Of a stretch of DNA of 64,000 nt, positions 51,168 to 60,744 are shown one piece after another. The notes beneath the pieces are model-generated. The model worked only from the letters and a program-made list of their open reading frames with translations. It searched no databases and was not told the DNA's origin. The stretch covers positions 496,001 to 560,000 of the forward strand of contig JBQQPY010000002.1 of assembly GCA_052258065.1 (NCBI GenBank), in the 5' to 3' direction. The DNA is from JBQQPY01 sp052258065 (GTDB lineage: Bacteria > Pseudomonadota > Gammaproteobacteria > Enterobacterales > Enterobacteriaceae). Both the position numbers and the translations under genes were made by a program. Every line of letters begins with the position of its first letter. Within the stretch, counting starts at the first letter, position 1.

Positions 51168-51898
51168 CAGCAACGCGCTTCACGCATGAGGCGTTTTATG
51201 TCTCTTACCGCTTCTGCTAAACCGCCCAATACGGCGCGGCTGATAATCGCGTGGCCGATATTCAGCTCCTGTATAGGCGCTAGCGCGGCTACGGGCTTCA
51301 CATTATGATAATTAAGACCATGGCCTGCATTGACCTTGAGACCCAGAGTCTCGGCGAATTGCGCGCCTTGGTTGATGCGAGCGAATGCTGCGGCACGCAA
51401 TGCCTCGTCAGTCGCATTGGCATAGACACCAGTATGGATTTCAATATAGGGCGTACCTACTTCTGCCGCAGCCGCGATCTGACGCTCATCAGCATCGATA
51501 AATAACGAGACCTGGATCCTAGCATCGCTTAAACGGGCTACTACCTGGCGCAGTTTATCACGCTGGCTGGCCACATCCAAGCCGCCTTCAGTAGTGATTT
51601 CTTCACGCCTTTCCGGCACTAAGCAACAAAAGTGCGGTGACAAGGAGCAGGCTATAAGCACCATCTCTTCCGTCATTGCCATTTCTAGATTCATGCGAGT
51701 CTGAATTGTCTTGCGAAGCAGATGCACATCACGATCGGTGATATGCCGGCGATCTTCGCGCAGATGTACGGTAATGCTATCTGCTCCCGATTGCTCGGCG
51801 ATAAAAGCTGCTTGAACCGGATTCGGCCAGGCCGTCCCACGCACATTGCGTAACGTTGCAATATGATCGATATTTACACCCAGCAGTAATTCAGCCAT
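51167..51898 (-). CDS. pdxJ: Pyridoxine 5'-phosphate synthase
   Basis: Condenses 3-amino-2-oxopropyl phosphate with deoxyxylulose 5-phosphate in the last ring-closing step of vitamin B6 synthesis. It has 243 residues, the E. coli length, intact. A TIM barrel with LLGVNIDHIATLRNVRGT at the N-terminus, DSITVHLREDRRHI, EMAMTEEMV, VSLFIDADERQI, IEIHTGVYAN and NAGHGLNYHN in order. It belongs to the lepA-lepB-rnc-era-recO-pdxJ-acpS order and is now the last working gene. With acpS dead, pdxJ retention suggests that PLP must be made locally or shared. Confidence 0.97.
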   Translation of the reverse strand: MAELLLGVNIDHIATLRNVRGTAWPNPVQAAFIAEQSGADSITVHLREDRRHITDRDVHLLRKTIQTRMNLEMAMTEEMVLIACSLSPHFCCLVPERREEITTEGGLDVASQRDKLRQVVARLSDARIQVSLFIDADERQIAAAAEVGTPYIEIHTGVYANATDEALRAAAFARINQGAQFAETLGLKVNAGHGLNYHNVKPVAALAPIQELNIGHAIISRAVLGGLAEAVRDIKRLMREARC

Positions 51899-51963
51899 TG
51901 CCTTCTCCTGACTTTTGTCGATACTGTTCCGCAGTGTAAACTAGCACTGGGACACAAGCCAGT

Positions 51964-52758
51964 TTATTGCTTGCACACTTCACGAGTTAACCGCGGTTGA
52001 CCCACATCGCATGCCGCTCTATCGCCAGCGAAAGCCGGCATTATCTCTATCGGGCGTCGGTTGAAAAACGATCGAAAGAGCTCGCGGCTCTTTATCGGCT
52101 TTCTTCCTAAATAGGGTGTCAGCGCCATACGGGTGAACCGCTTGGCTCCGCGCAGCATGTCAATATCGGGAAACTGACGAGCCGCTAAAGCGCGCAGCTC
52201 ACGCCCGAAGAAACTATAGCGATCTAAGACTACGCTGGCAATAAAGCCTTTCTCTTTTCGGTAACGATAGATCATGGCATCCTGGACTGGCTCACCGGAA
52301 CTGGCGCAATGCAGGAAATCGACGCCGTAGCCCAGATGCGTCAGCAACGCCAGTTCAAAACAGCGCAGCGCCGGCTCCGGCGAGCCAGTAGAACCCGCAA
52401 GCCATTGTAAACACTCAAGGTAATCATAAAATAGCGTGGAATAATCGGTTTCATGGACAAGCAGACGCGACAGCAGCTCGTTAATATAGAGTCCGCTATA
52501 CAGCATTAGCCCGGTTAACGGCAGACTCAGCGAGACAGGTTCCGCACTGCGTAGGATTTTTATCTCGCCGCGGCCGCTCCAGCGAGCCAATAACGGAGTA
52601 AACGGCTGCAGCACGCCTTTAAGCGCAGAGCGCCGCGAACGTGCACCTTTAGCCAAAACGTGCACCCGTCCCTGATGTTCAGTGAAAAAATCTAGACGTA
52701 GGCTGGTTTCACTATAGGGGCGCGTATGCAGCACGAAAGCGCGTTGCCAAACTTCCAT
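51964..52758 (-). CDS. recO: DNA repair protein RecO
   Basis: Helps RecR load RecA on SSB-coated DNA (RecFOR pathway) and anneals strands. It has 264 residues against 242 in E. coli; the extra 22 lie at the C-terminus after SRELFRSFFNRRP. The N-terminal OB fold has FVLHTRPYSETSLRLDFFTEHQGRV and LAKGARSRRSALKGVLQPF. Further blocks are SGLYINELLSRLL, GSPEPALRCFELALLTHLGYG and GFIASVVLD. No lesion. It lies nine bases after era, so it is translationally close. Retention of a repair gene is less common in extreme genome reduction, which fits an intermediate stage. Confidence 0.95.
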   Translation of the reverse strand: MEVWQRAFVLHTRPYSETSLRLDFFTEHQGRVHVLAKGARSRRSALKGVLQPFTPLLARWSGRGEIKILRSAEPVSLSLPLTGLMLYSGLYINELLSRLLVHETDYSTLFYDYLECLQWLAGSTGSPEPALRCFELALLTHLGYGVDFLHCASSGEPVQDAMIYRYRKEKGFIASVVLDRYSFFGRELRALAARQFPDIDMLRGAKRFTRMALTPYLGRKPIKSRELFRSFFNRRPIEIMPAFAGDRAACDVGQPRLTREVCKQ

Positions 52759-52767
52759 CGGTGCTTC

Positions 52768-53673
52768 CTAGAGATCGTCGATATAGCCCTGACTACAGAA
52801 GGCGCGTTCATCATCACCACAGCCCGATTTAACTTTTACCCACAGCTCCAGATACACCCGCGTCTTGAATATGACTTCCATACTCTGGCGAGCTTTAATA
52901 CCGATTATCTTGATTTTACTGCCCTTATTGCCAATAACTATTTTCTTCTGGCTATCTCGCTCTACCAAAATGAGACTATGGATATCATAACCGCCGCAAT
53001 CATTTGCGGCAAAGCGCTCAATTTCTACCGTAATCAAATAGGGAAGCTCACCACCAAGACAACGCATCAGCTTTTCACGAATAATTTCCGATGCCATAAA
53101 ACGCTGCGAACGATCGGTAATACAATCATTTGGGAAATGATGATCAGTTTCCGGCAGTGCCTTGCGCACGATGCCGGCCAGAGTATCGACGTTTGTGCCT
53201 TTTTCAGCGCAGATTGGCACAATTTTGTGGAAAGACATCTGCTGACTGAGAAACTGCATATGTGGCAACAGCTTTTCCTTGTTAGCAACGTTATCCACTT
53301 TATTTATCGCCAGTAAGACTGGGCAACTAACGTAGCGCAATTTGTTTACCACCATTTCATCGTCTGCTGTCCAGCGGGTGCCTTCTACCACAAAAATTAT
53401 AAGTTCAACATCACTAATGGAACTGCTGGCAGCGCGATTCATTAAACGGTTAATCGGCCGCTTCTCTTGCATATGCAGCCCTGGGGTATCCATATAGATA
53501 GCTTGGTAAGGCCCCTCAGTGTGGATCCCCACAATGAGATGACGCGTGGTTTGCGGTTTGCGTGAGGTAATAGAGACTTTCTGCCGTAACAATTTATTTA
53601 GCAGAGTGGATTTGCCGACATTTGGCCGCCCCATAATCGCTATAAACCCACAATAGGTCATCTGTTCGCTCAT
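52768..53673 (-). CDS. era: GTPase Era
   Basis: Essential Ras-like GTPase that binds the 3' end of 16S rRNA in 30S maturation. It has 301 residues, the E. coli length. G1 is GRPNVGKSTLLNKLL (about 14-28), the G2 region includes RKPQTTRHLIVGIHTEG, G3 is DTPGLH, G4 is NKVDNVANKEKL, and the C-terminal KH domain contains ERDSQKKIVIGNKGSKIKIIG (about 215-235). Intact. Its start overlaps the end of rnc by four bases (ATGA), a coupled arrangement. Normal neighbours on both sides. Confidence 0.98.
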   Translation of the reverse strand: MSEQMTYCGFIAIMGRPNVGKSTLLNKLLRQKVSITSRKPQTTRHLIVGIHTEGPYQAIYMDTPGLHMQEKRPINRLMNRAASSSISDVELIIFVVEGTRWTADDEMVVNKLRYVSCPVLLAINKVDNVANKEKLLPHMQFLSQQMSFHKIVPICAEKGTNVDTLAGIVRKALPETDHHFPNDCITDRSQRFMASEIIREKLMRCLGGELPYLITVEIERFAANDCGGYDIHSLILVERDSQKKIVIGNKGSKIKIIGIKARQSMEVIFKTRVYLELWVKVKSGCGDDERAFCSQGYIDDL

Positions 53674-54350
53674 TCAAATTCCAACAGTTTAAGTGTTTTT
53701 TCTGCCGCGGCTTGCTCGGCTTTACGACGACTTGAGCCATTGCCGACTACCGGCTCCGCCAGCACGGTGACTTCGCAATGTATGATAAATTTCTGGTCGT
53801 GTGCCTCGCCACATACCTGTGCTACGAGATAGGCAGGCAGAGGCAAATGTCGTCCCTGAAGATATTCCTGCAGCCGGGTTTTCGGATCTTTTTGCTTATT
53901 GCCGGGGCTGATTTCATCCAAACGTGTGCAGTACCAGTCAAGAATCAGCTTTTCAACGGTTTGAATATTACTGTCTAAGAACACGCTGCCAATTAACGCT
54001 TCTACTGTGTCGGCCAAAATAGATTCACGGCGGCAACCGCCGCTTTTCAGCTCTCCCGCCCCTAGACATAAATGCTCACCCAGCTCGAACTCCCGTGCCA
54101 TTTCCGCAAGCGTATTGCCGCGCACTAGCGCGGCACGCATCCGACTCATGTCGCCCTCGTCTATGCGCGGGAAACGCTGATAAAGGGCCTTAGCGATGAC
54201 ATAGCTCAATATAGAGTCGCCTAAAAATTCCAGCCTCTCGTTGTGTTTACTGCTAGCGCTTCGGTGCGTTAACGCCTGCAACAGAAGATCTTGCTGTTGA
54301 AAAGTGTATCTTAGTTTCTTCTGGAACTTATTAATTAAGATGAGATTCAT
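53670..54350 (-). CDS. rnc: Ribonuclease III
   Basis: Cuts double-stranded RNA, including the 30S rRNA precursor. It has 226 residues, as in E. coli. The signature NERLEFLGDSILSYVIAKALY (about 37-57) carries the catalytic Asp and Glu. LADTVEALIGSVFLDS (about 113-128) has the second catalytic Glu. The double-stranded RNA-binding domain covers about 155-225 (DPKTRLQEYLQG to GNGSSRRKAEQAAAEKTLKLLE). Intact. It lies between lepB (175 bases upstream) and era (overlapping). Confidence 0.98.
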   Translation of the reverse strand: MNLILINKFQKKLRYTFQQQDLLLQALTHRSASSKHNERLEFLGDSILSYVIAKALYQRFPRIDEGDMSRMRAALVRGNTLAEMAREFELGEHLCLGAGELKSGGCRRESILADTVEALIGSVFLDSNIQTVEKLILDWYCTRLDEISPGNKQKDPKTRLQEYLQGRHLPLPAYLVAQVCGEAHDQKFIIHCEVTVLAEPVVGNGSSRRKAEQAAAEKTLKLLEFE

Positions 54351-54525
54351 TTGTTACTAATAACTCAACTATACATAAAACTGAAGCTGAAAAAACGTGC
54401 CTAGGAACAACACGCTTGCCTAACACTGTTTTGTTTGCAGTAACGCCCGTGAAGAGAGTAAGCTTTTCCTAGCCTGAGAGGTATTCTGCATCGGTAAGAG
54501 AAATAATACCTTGCTAAAAAAGGAC
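54351..54525. other. lepB-rnc intergenic spacer
   Basis: 175 bases with no gene or IS piece that I recognise. In E. coli a promoter for rnc-era-recO lies here and RNase III cleaves its own leader; a comparable stem was not verified. Confidence 0.4.
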
Positions 54526-55521
54526 TTAATGAATGCGGCCAATACGGCTTAAGCGTATGCCGGTCGGCCATTGGCCCTCCTGCCTATTGAAGCTCATCCA
54601 AATCGCCGTTGCTTTACCTACCAGATTTCTCTCCGGCACAAATCCCCAATAACGGCTATCGGCGCTGTTATCACGGTTATCGCCCATCACAAAATACTCT
54701 CCCTGCGGCACAACCCACTCCGCTAGCGAACTGCCAGGCTGTTGATAATAAATCTCTAATTGATCCTGCTGTCCTGGCACCGTCAGTACATTGTGCGCCA
54801 CGCCGTCTAACGACTCTTTTCGTTGCAATAGGCGAATGCCGCCGCCGTCTACCTGCCTATCGGATGAGACTTGCAGGAAACTGCTGCTGGCTTTGCCGTT
54901 GCTGGTCGAGTTAAAGGTCTGTACAAAATCGCTCGTGGCAAATTCGCTATAAGTAATGGGCACCGCCGTAGCACAGTCTTGCCCGCTGGCACAGCCAGGC
55001 TGCACTGTCAGGCGTTTGTTAACTGGCTCATAACTAACACGGTCGCCCGGCAACCCTACGACCCGTTTAATATAGTCCAGGCTAGGATTGGGCGGATATT
55101 TGAAAACCACTACGTCACCGCGTTTGGGGTGGCCGGTTTTAATGAGCGTCGTCTGGGTGATTGGGTCTTTAATGCCATAAGCAAACTTTTCCACCAGAAT
55201 AAAATCACCGACTAACAGCGTTGGCATAATTGATCCTGAAGGAATTTGAAACGGTTCAAAAATAAATGAACGAACTAGAAACACTAATAAAATTACCGGG
55301 AAAATAGATGCGCAGGGCTCGATCCAGCTCAACTTATAGTTGACCTTCACTGCGACATCAGTCCCGGCTGGCAAACTAGAAGTGTCAACTTCAGCGCGTT
55401 GCCGGCCGAGTTTTTTCGCCTGCTTTCGGCGCGCCGGCGCGAGTTTAAAGCGCTCCAGAGTCCAGAGGATTCCGGTGATAAGCGTCACGATTGCCAGAAT
55501 CAGGGTAAACATATTGACCAT
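54526..55521 (-). CDS. lepB: Signal peptidase I
   Basis: Inner-membrane protease that removes Sec and Tat signal peptides. It has 331 residues (324 in E. coli). Two N-terminal membrane segments (about 4-23 and 66-90) are followed by the catalytic Ser in QIPSGSIMPTLLVGDF and the catalytic Lys in DYIKRVVGLPGDRVSY. GDNRDNSADSRYWGFVP near the C-terminus completes the family signature. Intact. 15 bases separate it from lepA. It fits with lolB, yajC and secD in a working export path. Confidence 0.97.
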   Translation of the reverse strand: MVNMFTLILAIVTLITGILWTLERFKLAPARRKQAKKLGRQRAEVDTSSLPAGTDVAVKVNYKLSWIEPCASIFPVILLVFLVRSFIFEPFQIPSGSIMPTLLVGDFILVEKFAYGIKDPITQTTLIKTGHPKRGDVVVFKYPPNPSLDYIKRVVGLPGDRVSYEPVNKRLTVQPGCASGQDCATAVPITYSEFATSDFVQTFNSTSNGKASSSFLQVSSDRQVDGGGIRLLQRKESLDGVAHNVLTVPGQQDQLEIYYQQPGSSLAEWVVPQGEYFVMGDNRDNSADSRYWGFVPERNLVGKATAIWMSFNRQEGQWPTGIRLSRIGRIH

Positions 55522-55536
55522 ACCATCTCCTCACAC

Positions 55537-57336
55537 TCATTTTCTTTTTTTACCCACATGCAGAATGGCCAAAAATGCCTCCTGCGGCAACTCAACGTTA
55601 CCTACCTGCTTCAGGCGCTTTTTGCCTTCTTTCTGCTTTTTCAGCAGCTTTTTCTTACGGCTAACATCGCCGCCGGAGCACTTCGCTAGTACGTTCTTAC
55701 GCAACTGCTTAACGGTAGAACGAGCGATAATATGGTTGCCGATAGCTGCCTGAATAGCGATATCAAAATGCTGACGCGGGATCAGCTCCTGCAGTTTATC
55801 GACAAAATTGCGACCGCGATATAGCGCATTTTCACGATGGGTAATCAACGCCAGCGTATCGACACGCTGACCGTTAATCAAGACTTCAATCTGCACCATG
55901 TCTGAGTTCTGGAAACGCTTGAATCCATAATCCAACGAGGCATAGCCGCACGAGATGGATTTCAGCCGCTCAAAGAAATCCAGCACTACTTCGGCCATGG
56001 GAATATCATAGGTCAACGCCACCTGATTGCCATGATAAATCATATTTGTCTGCACGCCGCGCTTTTCGACACAGAGGCTGATGACATTACCCAAATACGC
56101 TTTCGGTAGCAGCATATAGCATTCGGCAACAGGCTCGCGCACTTCGGCGATATTATTCAGAGGCGGCAGCTTAGACGGGCTGTCTACGTAGATCGTGTTA
56201 TTGTCGATAGTCAGCACCTCATAAATAACCGTTGGGGCAGTAGTGATAAGGTCGAGATCATATTCACGTTCTAGCCGTTCCTGGATGATCTCCATATGCA
56301 GAAGGCCAAGAAAGCCGCAGCGAAAGCCAAAACCCAACGCGCTAGAGCTTTCGGGTTCATAGAACAGCGAGGCATCGTTGAGGCTAAGCTTGTCGAGAGC
56401 ATTGCGAAACGCCTCGTAGTCATCAGAATTCACCGGAAACAGACCCGCATAGACTTGCGGCTTCACTTTTTTAAAGCCCGGGAGCACTTTATCCGATGGC
56501 TGGCACGCAAGCGTAAGCGTGTCGCCCACCGGCGCGCCGTGAATATCTTTAATGGCACAGACAAGCCAGCCAACCTCGCCGCAGTTTAGCACTTCACGAT
56601 CGATACGCTTCGGAGTAAAAATACCGAGCCGGTCAGCGTTGTAGGATCTAACAGTGCTCATTACCTTGATTTTCTCTCCTTTGCGCAGCGTGCCGTTTTT
56701 AATGCGCACCAGCGATACTACGCCTAAATAATTATCAAACCAGGAGTCAATAATCAGCGCCTGCAGCGGTGCAGCGGGATCCCCTTCCGGCGGCGGGATA
56801 TCGCGCACCAGCCGTTCGAGCACATCAAACACACCGATACCGGTTTTCGCTGAACAGCGCACCACATCAGCGGCGTCAATACCGACGATATTTTTGATTT
56901 CCTCTATAACGCGATCGGGGTCGGCGGCGGGTAGGTCGATTTTGTTTACTACCGGCACCACCTCCAAATCCATTTCTATCGCTATATAGCAGTTGGCCAA
57001 CGTTTGTGCCTCTACCCCTTGCCCGGCATCCACTACCAGAAGCGCCCCTTCACACGCCGCTAGCGAACGAGAGACCTCATAGGAAAAATCTACATGCCCC
57101 GGGGTATCAATGAAATTCAGCTGATAAATCTGACCGTCAGTTGCCTTATAATCCAGCGTTACGCTTTGCGCCTTAATGGTGATACCACGCTCACGCTCCA
57201 GATCCATGGAGTCCAGCACCTGGGCAGCCATTTCACGCTCGCTTAGACCGCCGCAGGTCTGTATTAGGCGATCGGATAGCGTTGATTTACCGTGGTCAAT
57301 GTGGGCAATAATGGAGAAGTTGCGTATATTCTTCAT
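55537..57336 (-). CDS. lepA: Elongation factor 4 (LepA)
   Basis: Ribosomal GTPase related to EF-G. It has 599 residues, the E. coli length, and is intact. G1 is IAHIDHGKSTLSDRL (about 9-23), G2 includes RERGITIKAQSVTL, G3 is DTPGHVDFSYEV, and G4 is NKIDLPAADPDRV. The C-terminal domain specific to LepA includes GNHIIARSTVKQLRKNVLAKCSGGD and LLKKQKEGKKRLKQVGNVELPQEAF. It heads the intact lepA-lepB pair downstream of rseC. Its frequent retention in small genomes agrees with this window. Confidence 0.98.
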   Translation of the reverse strand: MKNIRNFSIIAHIDHGKSTLSDRLIQTCGGLSEREMAAQVLDSMDLERERGITIKAQSVTLDYKATDGQIYQLNFIDTPGHVDFSYEVSRSLAACEGALLVVDAGQGVEAQTLANCYIAIEMDLEVVPVVNKIDLPAADPDRVIEEIKNIVGIDAADVVRCSAKTGIGVFDVLERLVRDIPPPEGDPAAPLQALIIDSWFDNYLGVVSLVRIKNGTLRKGEKIKVMSTVRSYNADRLGIFTPKRIDREVLNCGEVGWLVCAIKDIHGAPVGDTLTLACQPSDKVLPGFKKVKPQVYAGLFPVNSDDYEAFRNALDKLSLNDASLFYEPESSSALGFGFRCGFLGLLHMEIIQERLEREYDLDLITTAPTVIYEVLTIDNNTIYVDSPSKLPPLNNIAEVREPVAECYMLLPKAYLGNVISLCVEKRGVQTNMIYHGNQVALTYDIPMAEVVLDFFERLKSISCGYASLDYGFKRFQNSDMVQIEVLINGQRVDTLALITHRENALYRGRNFVDKLQELIPRQHFDIAIQAAIGNHIIARSTVKQLRKNVLAKCSGGDVSRKKKLLKKQKEGKKRLKQVGNVELPQEAFLAILHVGKKRK

Positions 57337-57589
57337 CTTAATAAATTTCTCTCTTAAACAGGCGCTCTATGTCGCTCCGGTAGTCACCTTTCGGGGAACG
57401 CGCCCCAATGACCCATAAAATAATCGACGCATCTTACGCCGCCTGAAGAAAGCAAGGAAGAATGGCGAGAATATTGCCGGGCTCCGTATCCAGATTTAGC
57501 GTAGCGGGGAAAGAGCGTAATCAATCTTTAGCCATGAGGCGCGTTATCATGCGACGACTGAAATACGGCACGCCTGACACGCTCTAGCG
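57337..57589. other. rseC-lepA spacer
   Basis: 253 bases without a gene or recognisable IS sequence. It contains a moderately GC-rich stretch near 57430-57560, possibly the old promoter region of lepA, but I found no convincing -35/-10 pair. Confidence 0.35.
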
Positions 57590-58048
57590 TCAATCCTGAG
57601 CATCTGGAGACGAAGGCGGTGGCGCTACAAGCAGACTCACCAACTGATGATTTTCTATTTTATTGATACGACGTGCTAGGTGGCAAGCGTAAAGAAAGCC
57701 GGCCACGCCGCCCATGATACCGCCGCCCGCAGTGACCGGCTCGTTACCCAGAGTGCCCTGTAGGATAGTCGCGCTGACGATAAGCCCCAACAGCGGCAGA
57801 ATATATACCAGAAATGCGGATCGTAGCAGACTGTCTTCCGCGATACAGACCTCGACGCGCTGTCCCGGAATCAGCGGCTGCTCGCTCGCCACTTCTAAAT
57901 AATTCTGCATCTCAGTTGTCATTTTGTTCAGGGTGCGGGCATAACAGGTTTGCCAGGCCTGGCAGCTACCGCAGCCAGCGCGTTGTTCGCAACGTAATTG
58001 CACAACGCCATGCTGCCAACTGACTACGGTGGCCCATTCTCTTATCAT
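57590..58048 (-). CDS. rseC: SoxR-reducing system / sigma-E operon protein RseC
   Basis: Inner-membrane protein of the rpoE operon, linked to SoxR reduction. It has 152 residues (159 in E. coli). I use the ATG at 58048, which gives MIREWATVVSWQHGVVQLRCEQ; the longer frame from 58141 runs back through rseB. A Cys-rich N-terminus (CEQRAGCGSCQAWQTC) is followed by two membrane segments (about 73-92 and 100-118). Its start overlaps the old rseB stop (ATGA). It is intact although rpoE, rseA and rseB upstream are all dead, so it must now be transcribed from elsewhere. Confidence 0.93.
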   Translation of the reverse strand: MIREWATVVSWQHGVVQLRCEQRAGCGSCQAWQTCYARTLNKMTTEMQNYLEVASEQPLIPGQRVEVCIAEDSLLRSAFLVYILPLLGLIVSATILQGTLGNEPVTAGGGIMGGVAGFLYACHLARRINKIENHQLVSLLVAPPPSSPDAQD

Positions 58049-58545
58049 GACTGAGGCTCGAATACAACAACAGCGGCGGAGATTCGTGTCGCGGCAGCCG
58101 GGAGTGATTCGCTCACTACGGTAATTTTCCGGATACTGCACTGTTCGGCATGAATGATACGCCGATTAGTGCAGAGATGCGGCTGCTTATTGTTAGTCGC
58201 CCCTGGCCGACGTTGATGGAGAAGCGGAAGGATCGAGCGCTGTACATCCTGTTTTCAATCGGTTTATTGATCCCTGGCGAGGCACGCCGGCTACGAGAGG
58301 CTTCGGTTACGCCCGAAGGCAACCAGTTAACTCGCCAGTCGAAATCTACGCTCGTTAATGCCAGCGACGCGAACTGAGGCGCCAGGGTAACTTTCCCAAA
58401 ATTAGTCATCGTGTTTTCGATCTGCCTGTAGGCGTTAAACGCAATAACGCAGAACTGTTTTAGCACTTTGCTTGCGTGATCTAGCAGATCGACGCACATC
58501 GGCAACTTAGTCATAGTATATATCCGGAAAATATAGCTAAATCAG
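58045..58545 (-). pseudogene. rseB: rseB 3' remnant, frameshifted
   Basis: RseB is the periplasmic partner of anti-sigma factor RseA. The remnant reads TKLPMCVDLLDHASKVLKQFCVIAFNAYRQIENTM, then VDFDWRVNWLPSGVTEASRSRRASPG and NKPIENRMYSARSFRFSINVGQ. The frame then changes at a C4 run on plus (58200-58203; G4 in the coding sense), and continues ATNNKQPHLCTNRRIIHAEQCSIRKITVVSESLPAAATRI. E. coli RseB has ESKLPMRVDLLDRDG and SRLYSDGLFSFSVNV at these places. The N-terminal half is missing. Confidence 0.85.
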
Positions 58546-58549
58546 GTAT

Positions 58550-59079
58550 CATAGCACGCAACAATCGGTATCATAATCCTGAAAAATGCCGCTGGTACGT
58601 CTATGCTATTCCTGCGCCTTCACCTGCATCTGCCGGTTACGCTTATCTACGACCCGGCAATGTTAGCCGACAGGACGACGCCTAGGCTAACCGCAGACGG
58701 CCAGCCTATCATCGAAAACGTATTGAAAACCGGATTTTCCGGCTGACTCTTATTTTTACCGATACCCTACTGTCTATTGTAATGCTGAATGCCGACGATG
58801 ACAGCCAGCGAAACACAGGCCACGATACGGAATTAGTCGATGCATGCCGTAAAAAGAAGGGCTCTGAGTCACAACGAGAATCTCTGCCAAGTTTCCGATG
58901 CTGGCTTGTATTCTTTTAGGAACTCTGGCGCGATACGTATCGGTTCTTTGGCAATGTCAACAGCCACACTATCGGCAATGTCGAGATGTCTGCGATTTAA
59001 TATGCCTAGAAAAATCGTTTAAAAGTTTGCCTTTAAATGATACATCACTCATCAAAGCGGAAAGTTTTTTGTTTTTCAT
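58550..59079 (-). pseudogene. rseA: rseA (anti-sigma-E factor), decayed
   Basis: RseA holds sigma-E at the inner membrane. From ATG 59079: MKNKKLSALMSDVSFKGKLLNDFSRHI (E. coli MQKEQLSALMDGETLDSELLNELAHN). After several shifts: IRIAPEFLKEYKPASETWQ, then the membrane segment VACVSLAVIVGIQHYNRQ and NPVFNTFSMIGWPSAVSLGV (E. coli VAACVSLAVIVGVQHYNGQ, TPVFNTLPMMGKASPVSLGV), and further on RRTSGIFQDYD. Stops and frame changes throughout. Confidence 0.88.
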
Positions 59080-59107
59080 GCTAGAGCATCTGCTCCTGTC
59101 TCCGGCT

Positions 59108-59509
59108 TTAACGCTGAATAATCGATTGAATTTTATTGCTAATTTCTTAACGCGCATGAAAAATGCGTGAGCGTACTGTCCTTACCAAACAATCTATGAT
59201 GAAGGCTATTTCTTGATAACTCAGATTATCCAGCTCTCGCAACGCAATTGCCATACGTAAGCTTGCTGGCAACACACTCAGCGGAACACCATCTGTCGTA
59301 ACCCCTCAGACAACATTAAATTCTTAGGGCTCGATACTGCTTTTAGTGCGCGTGCACTTTTGTAACATTGCGCATCGTTAGCGCCTACATCGCTAGAGGG
59401 AGGCTTGCGCTACTTGGTGCTAGTAGCGAATGACCAGTAAATTAAAGGCTTTCTAGTCGCTTTTTAAAGAGTATTCAATCAGCACCTAATCCGTTAACTG
59501 CTCGCTCAT
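59108..59509 (-). pseudogene. rpoE: rpoE (sigma-E), internal deletion and stops
   Basis: Extracytoplasmic-function sigma factor for envelope stress. From ATG 59509: MSEQLTD, stop, VLIEYSLKSD, stop, KAFNLLVIRY, stop, HQV. Then about 50 residues of region 2 are lost, and the text resumes KPPSSDVGANDAQCYKS, SSPKNLMLSEGLRQMVFR, and in another frame SLPASLRMAIALRELDNLSYQEIAFIIDCLVRTVRSRIFHAR, ending KIQSIIQR, stop (59108). The match to E. coli region 4 (LRMAITLRELDGLSYEEIAAIMDCPVGTVRSRIFRAREAI) is unmistakable. Certainly non-functional. Confidence 0.92.
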
Positions 59510-59789
59510 CTGAGTAAAAATCTCTTCAAATTTTTCTTCACGCACAAAATATCACCGCCAGTTTCTGAACTAATATGAAAAGCAAGCTGGCGATGGTAGT
59601 TAGTGATAACTATAAAGCTTCGCAACGCTTAGTGTGTTGCTTAAAAAGCCCAATGACGCATTTTTTCAGATATCATCAACAGACCCTACAGCATCGGGAG
59701 TGTTTTTAATGCTGCTAGCAAGAAGCCCGCCACTAGTACTATGAAATCATAATGTCGGTTAAAGCGATATTCAAATTTAACTAGAGAAC

Positions 59790-60700
59790 TTTTATCTCTT
59801 TCGGTTTATATCTAGTTTCGATAAAAATCGTCGTAATCTTTATTAGAAATTACCTCAATAGCTTGAGCGATCGCATTCTAGAGCGAATCAATGGCTTTTC
59901 CTGCAGCTTTTCTGTCACGCAAGATCGTTTTGACGCATTACAATTTCACAACTTTATCCGCAATCAGTTACAAAGTTCGCTGTTTTTGCCCTTTTAGCGG
60001 CTCTTTGCGGCTTAACCTAATTACATTCGTTTCGACATCATTATCTACAATAGGGTCATAGACTCGTTTGATTAGTTACGACTCAGGACTACTTTAATCT
60101 CTGCTTTGACAAAATAATGCTTTACCTGATCGATTGTGCAGGAACCTATTTATAAAATCTTGGCTAACACCTCGCTATTCAGTTGGTTTACAGATACAAT
60201 TGGCATATAAGAATTCAACGGAATCAATGTATTCACAACTTTCTGTTCGGTATGCTTTCTATTACTAGCCAACGCTTCAAGTTGCATTCTTTTTTTTCGA
60301 TATGAGGATAATAATATATTTTCTATTCCTCTATTTTAAATATTTTTAGCTCTGGCTATAGATACTGCGGCCGCCACGTTTACGTTTTGAGACACTAGAC
60401 GATGAATATTAAGATCATCTATGACCAGCATAATTCCTTGTACGTAAAGACATTGTACTGAGATGTCCTTAAGCAAGTGAGCTTAATAGATCTTGATTTT
60501 ATGCTTGTTCTGTGTTTAGTTACTTTAACTAGCCACGATTTTACAGTGGCCTGCTGGCCATTAGGATATTAGACGCTCTCCAGCTGTGTTTACAATTTAT
60601 AGCCCTCCCGAGGAAGCTTCTCAGGCCTTAACGGCAGCGCCAGGCGTGTATATCCGAGACATCTCCTTAGTGAAAACCACTCGACACATCCAGTCATATA
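59790..60700 (-). mobile_element. IS630-A left end cut by IS630-B fragments
   Basis: The left repeat TAGAGAACTTTTATCTCTTT and the next 110 bases of family A stop at about 59915, where IS630-B minus-strand text begins (GCAATCAGTTACAAAG, LRIKL-NCNASK). IS630-B runs to its N-terminal CGTAAACGTGGCGG wording at about 60390. A second piece at 60580-60700 carries ALPLRPEK, as in the 37.3 kb copy. Confidence 0.55.
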
Positions 60701-60744
60701 TCCTGTCACGTTACGGAATATATATAGTTTTAATAATTTAGATT

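Noticed and set aside
58150..58377. Plus-strand frame near rseC that looks like a small gene
   Set aside because: It is antisense to the rseB remnant, which matches RseB clearly.
58560..58760. N-terminal half of rseB
   Set aside because: First read as RseB, but VACVSLAVIVGIQHYN and NPVFNTFSMIG identify this stretch as the C-terminal part of rseA instead.
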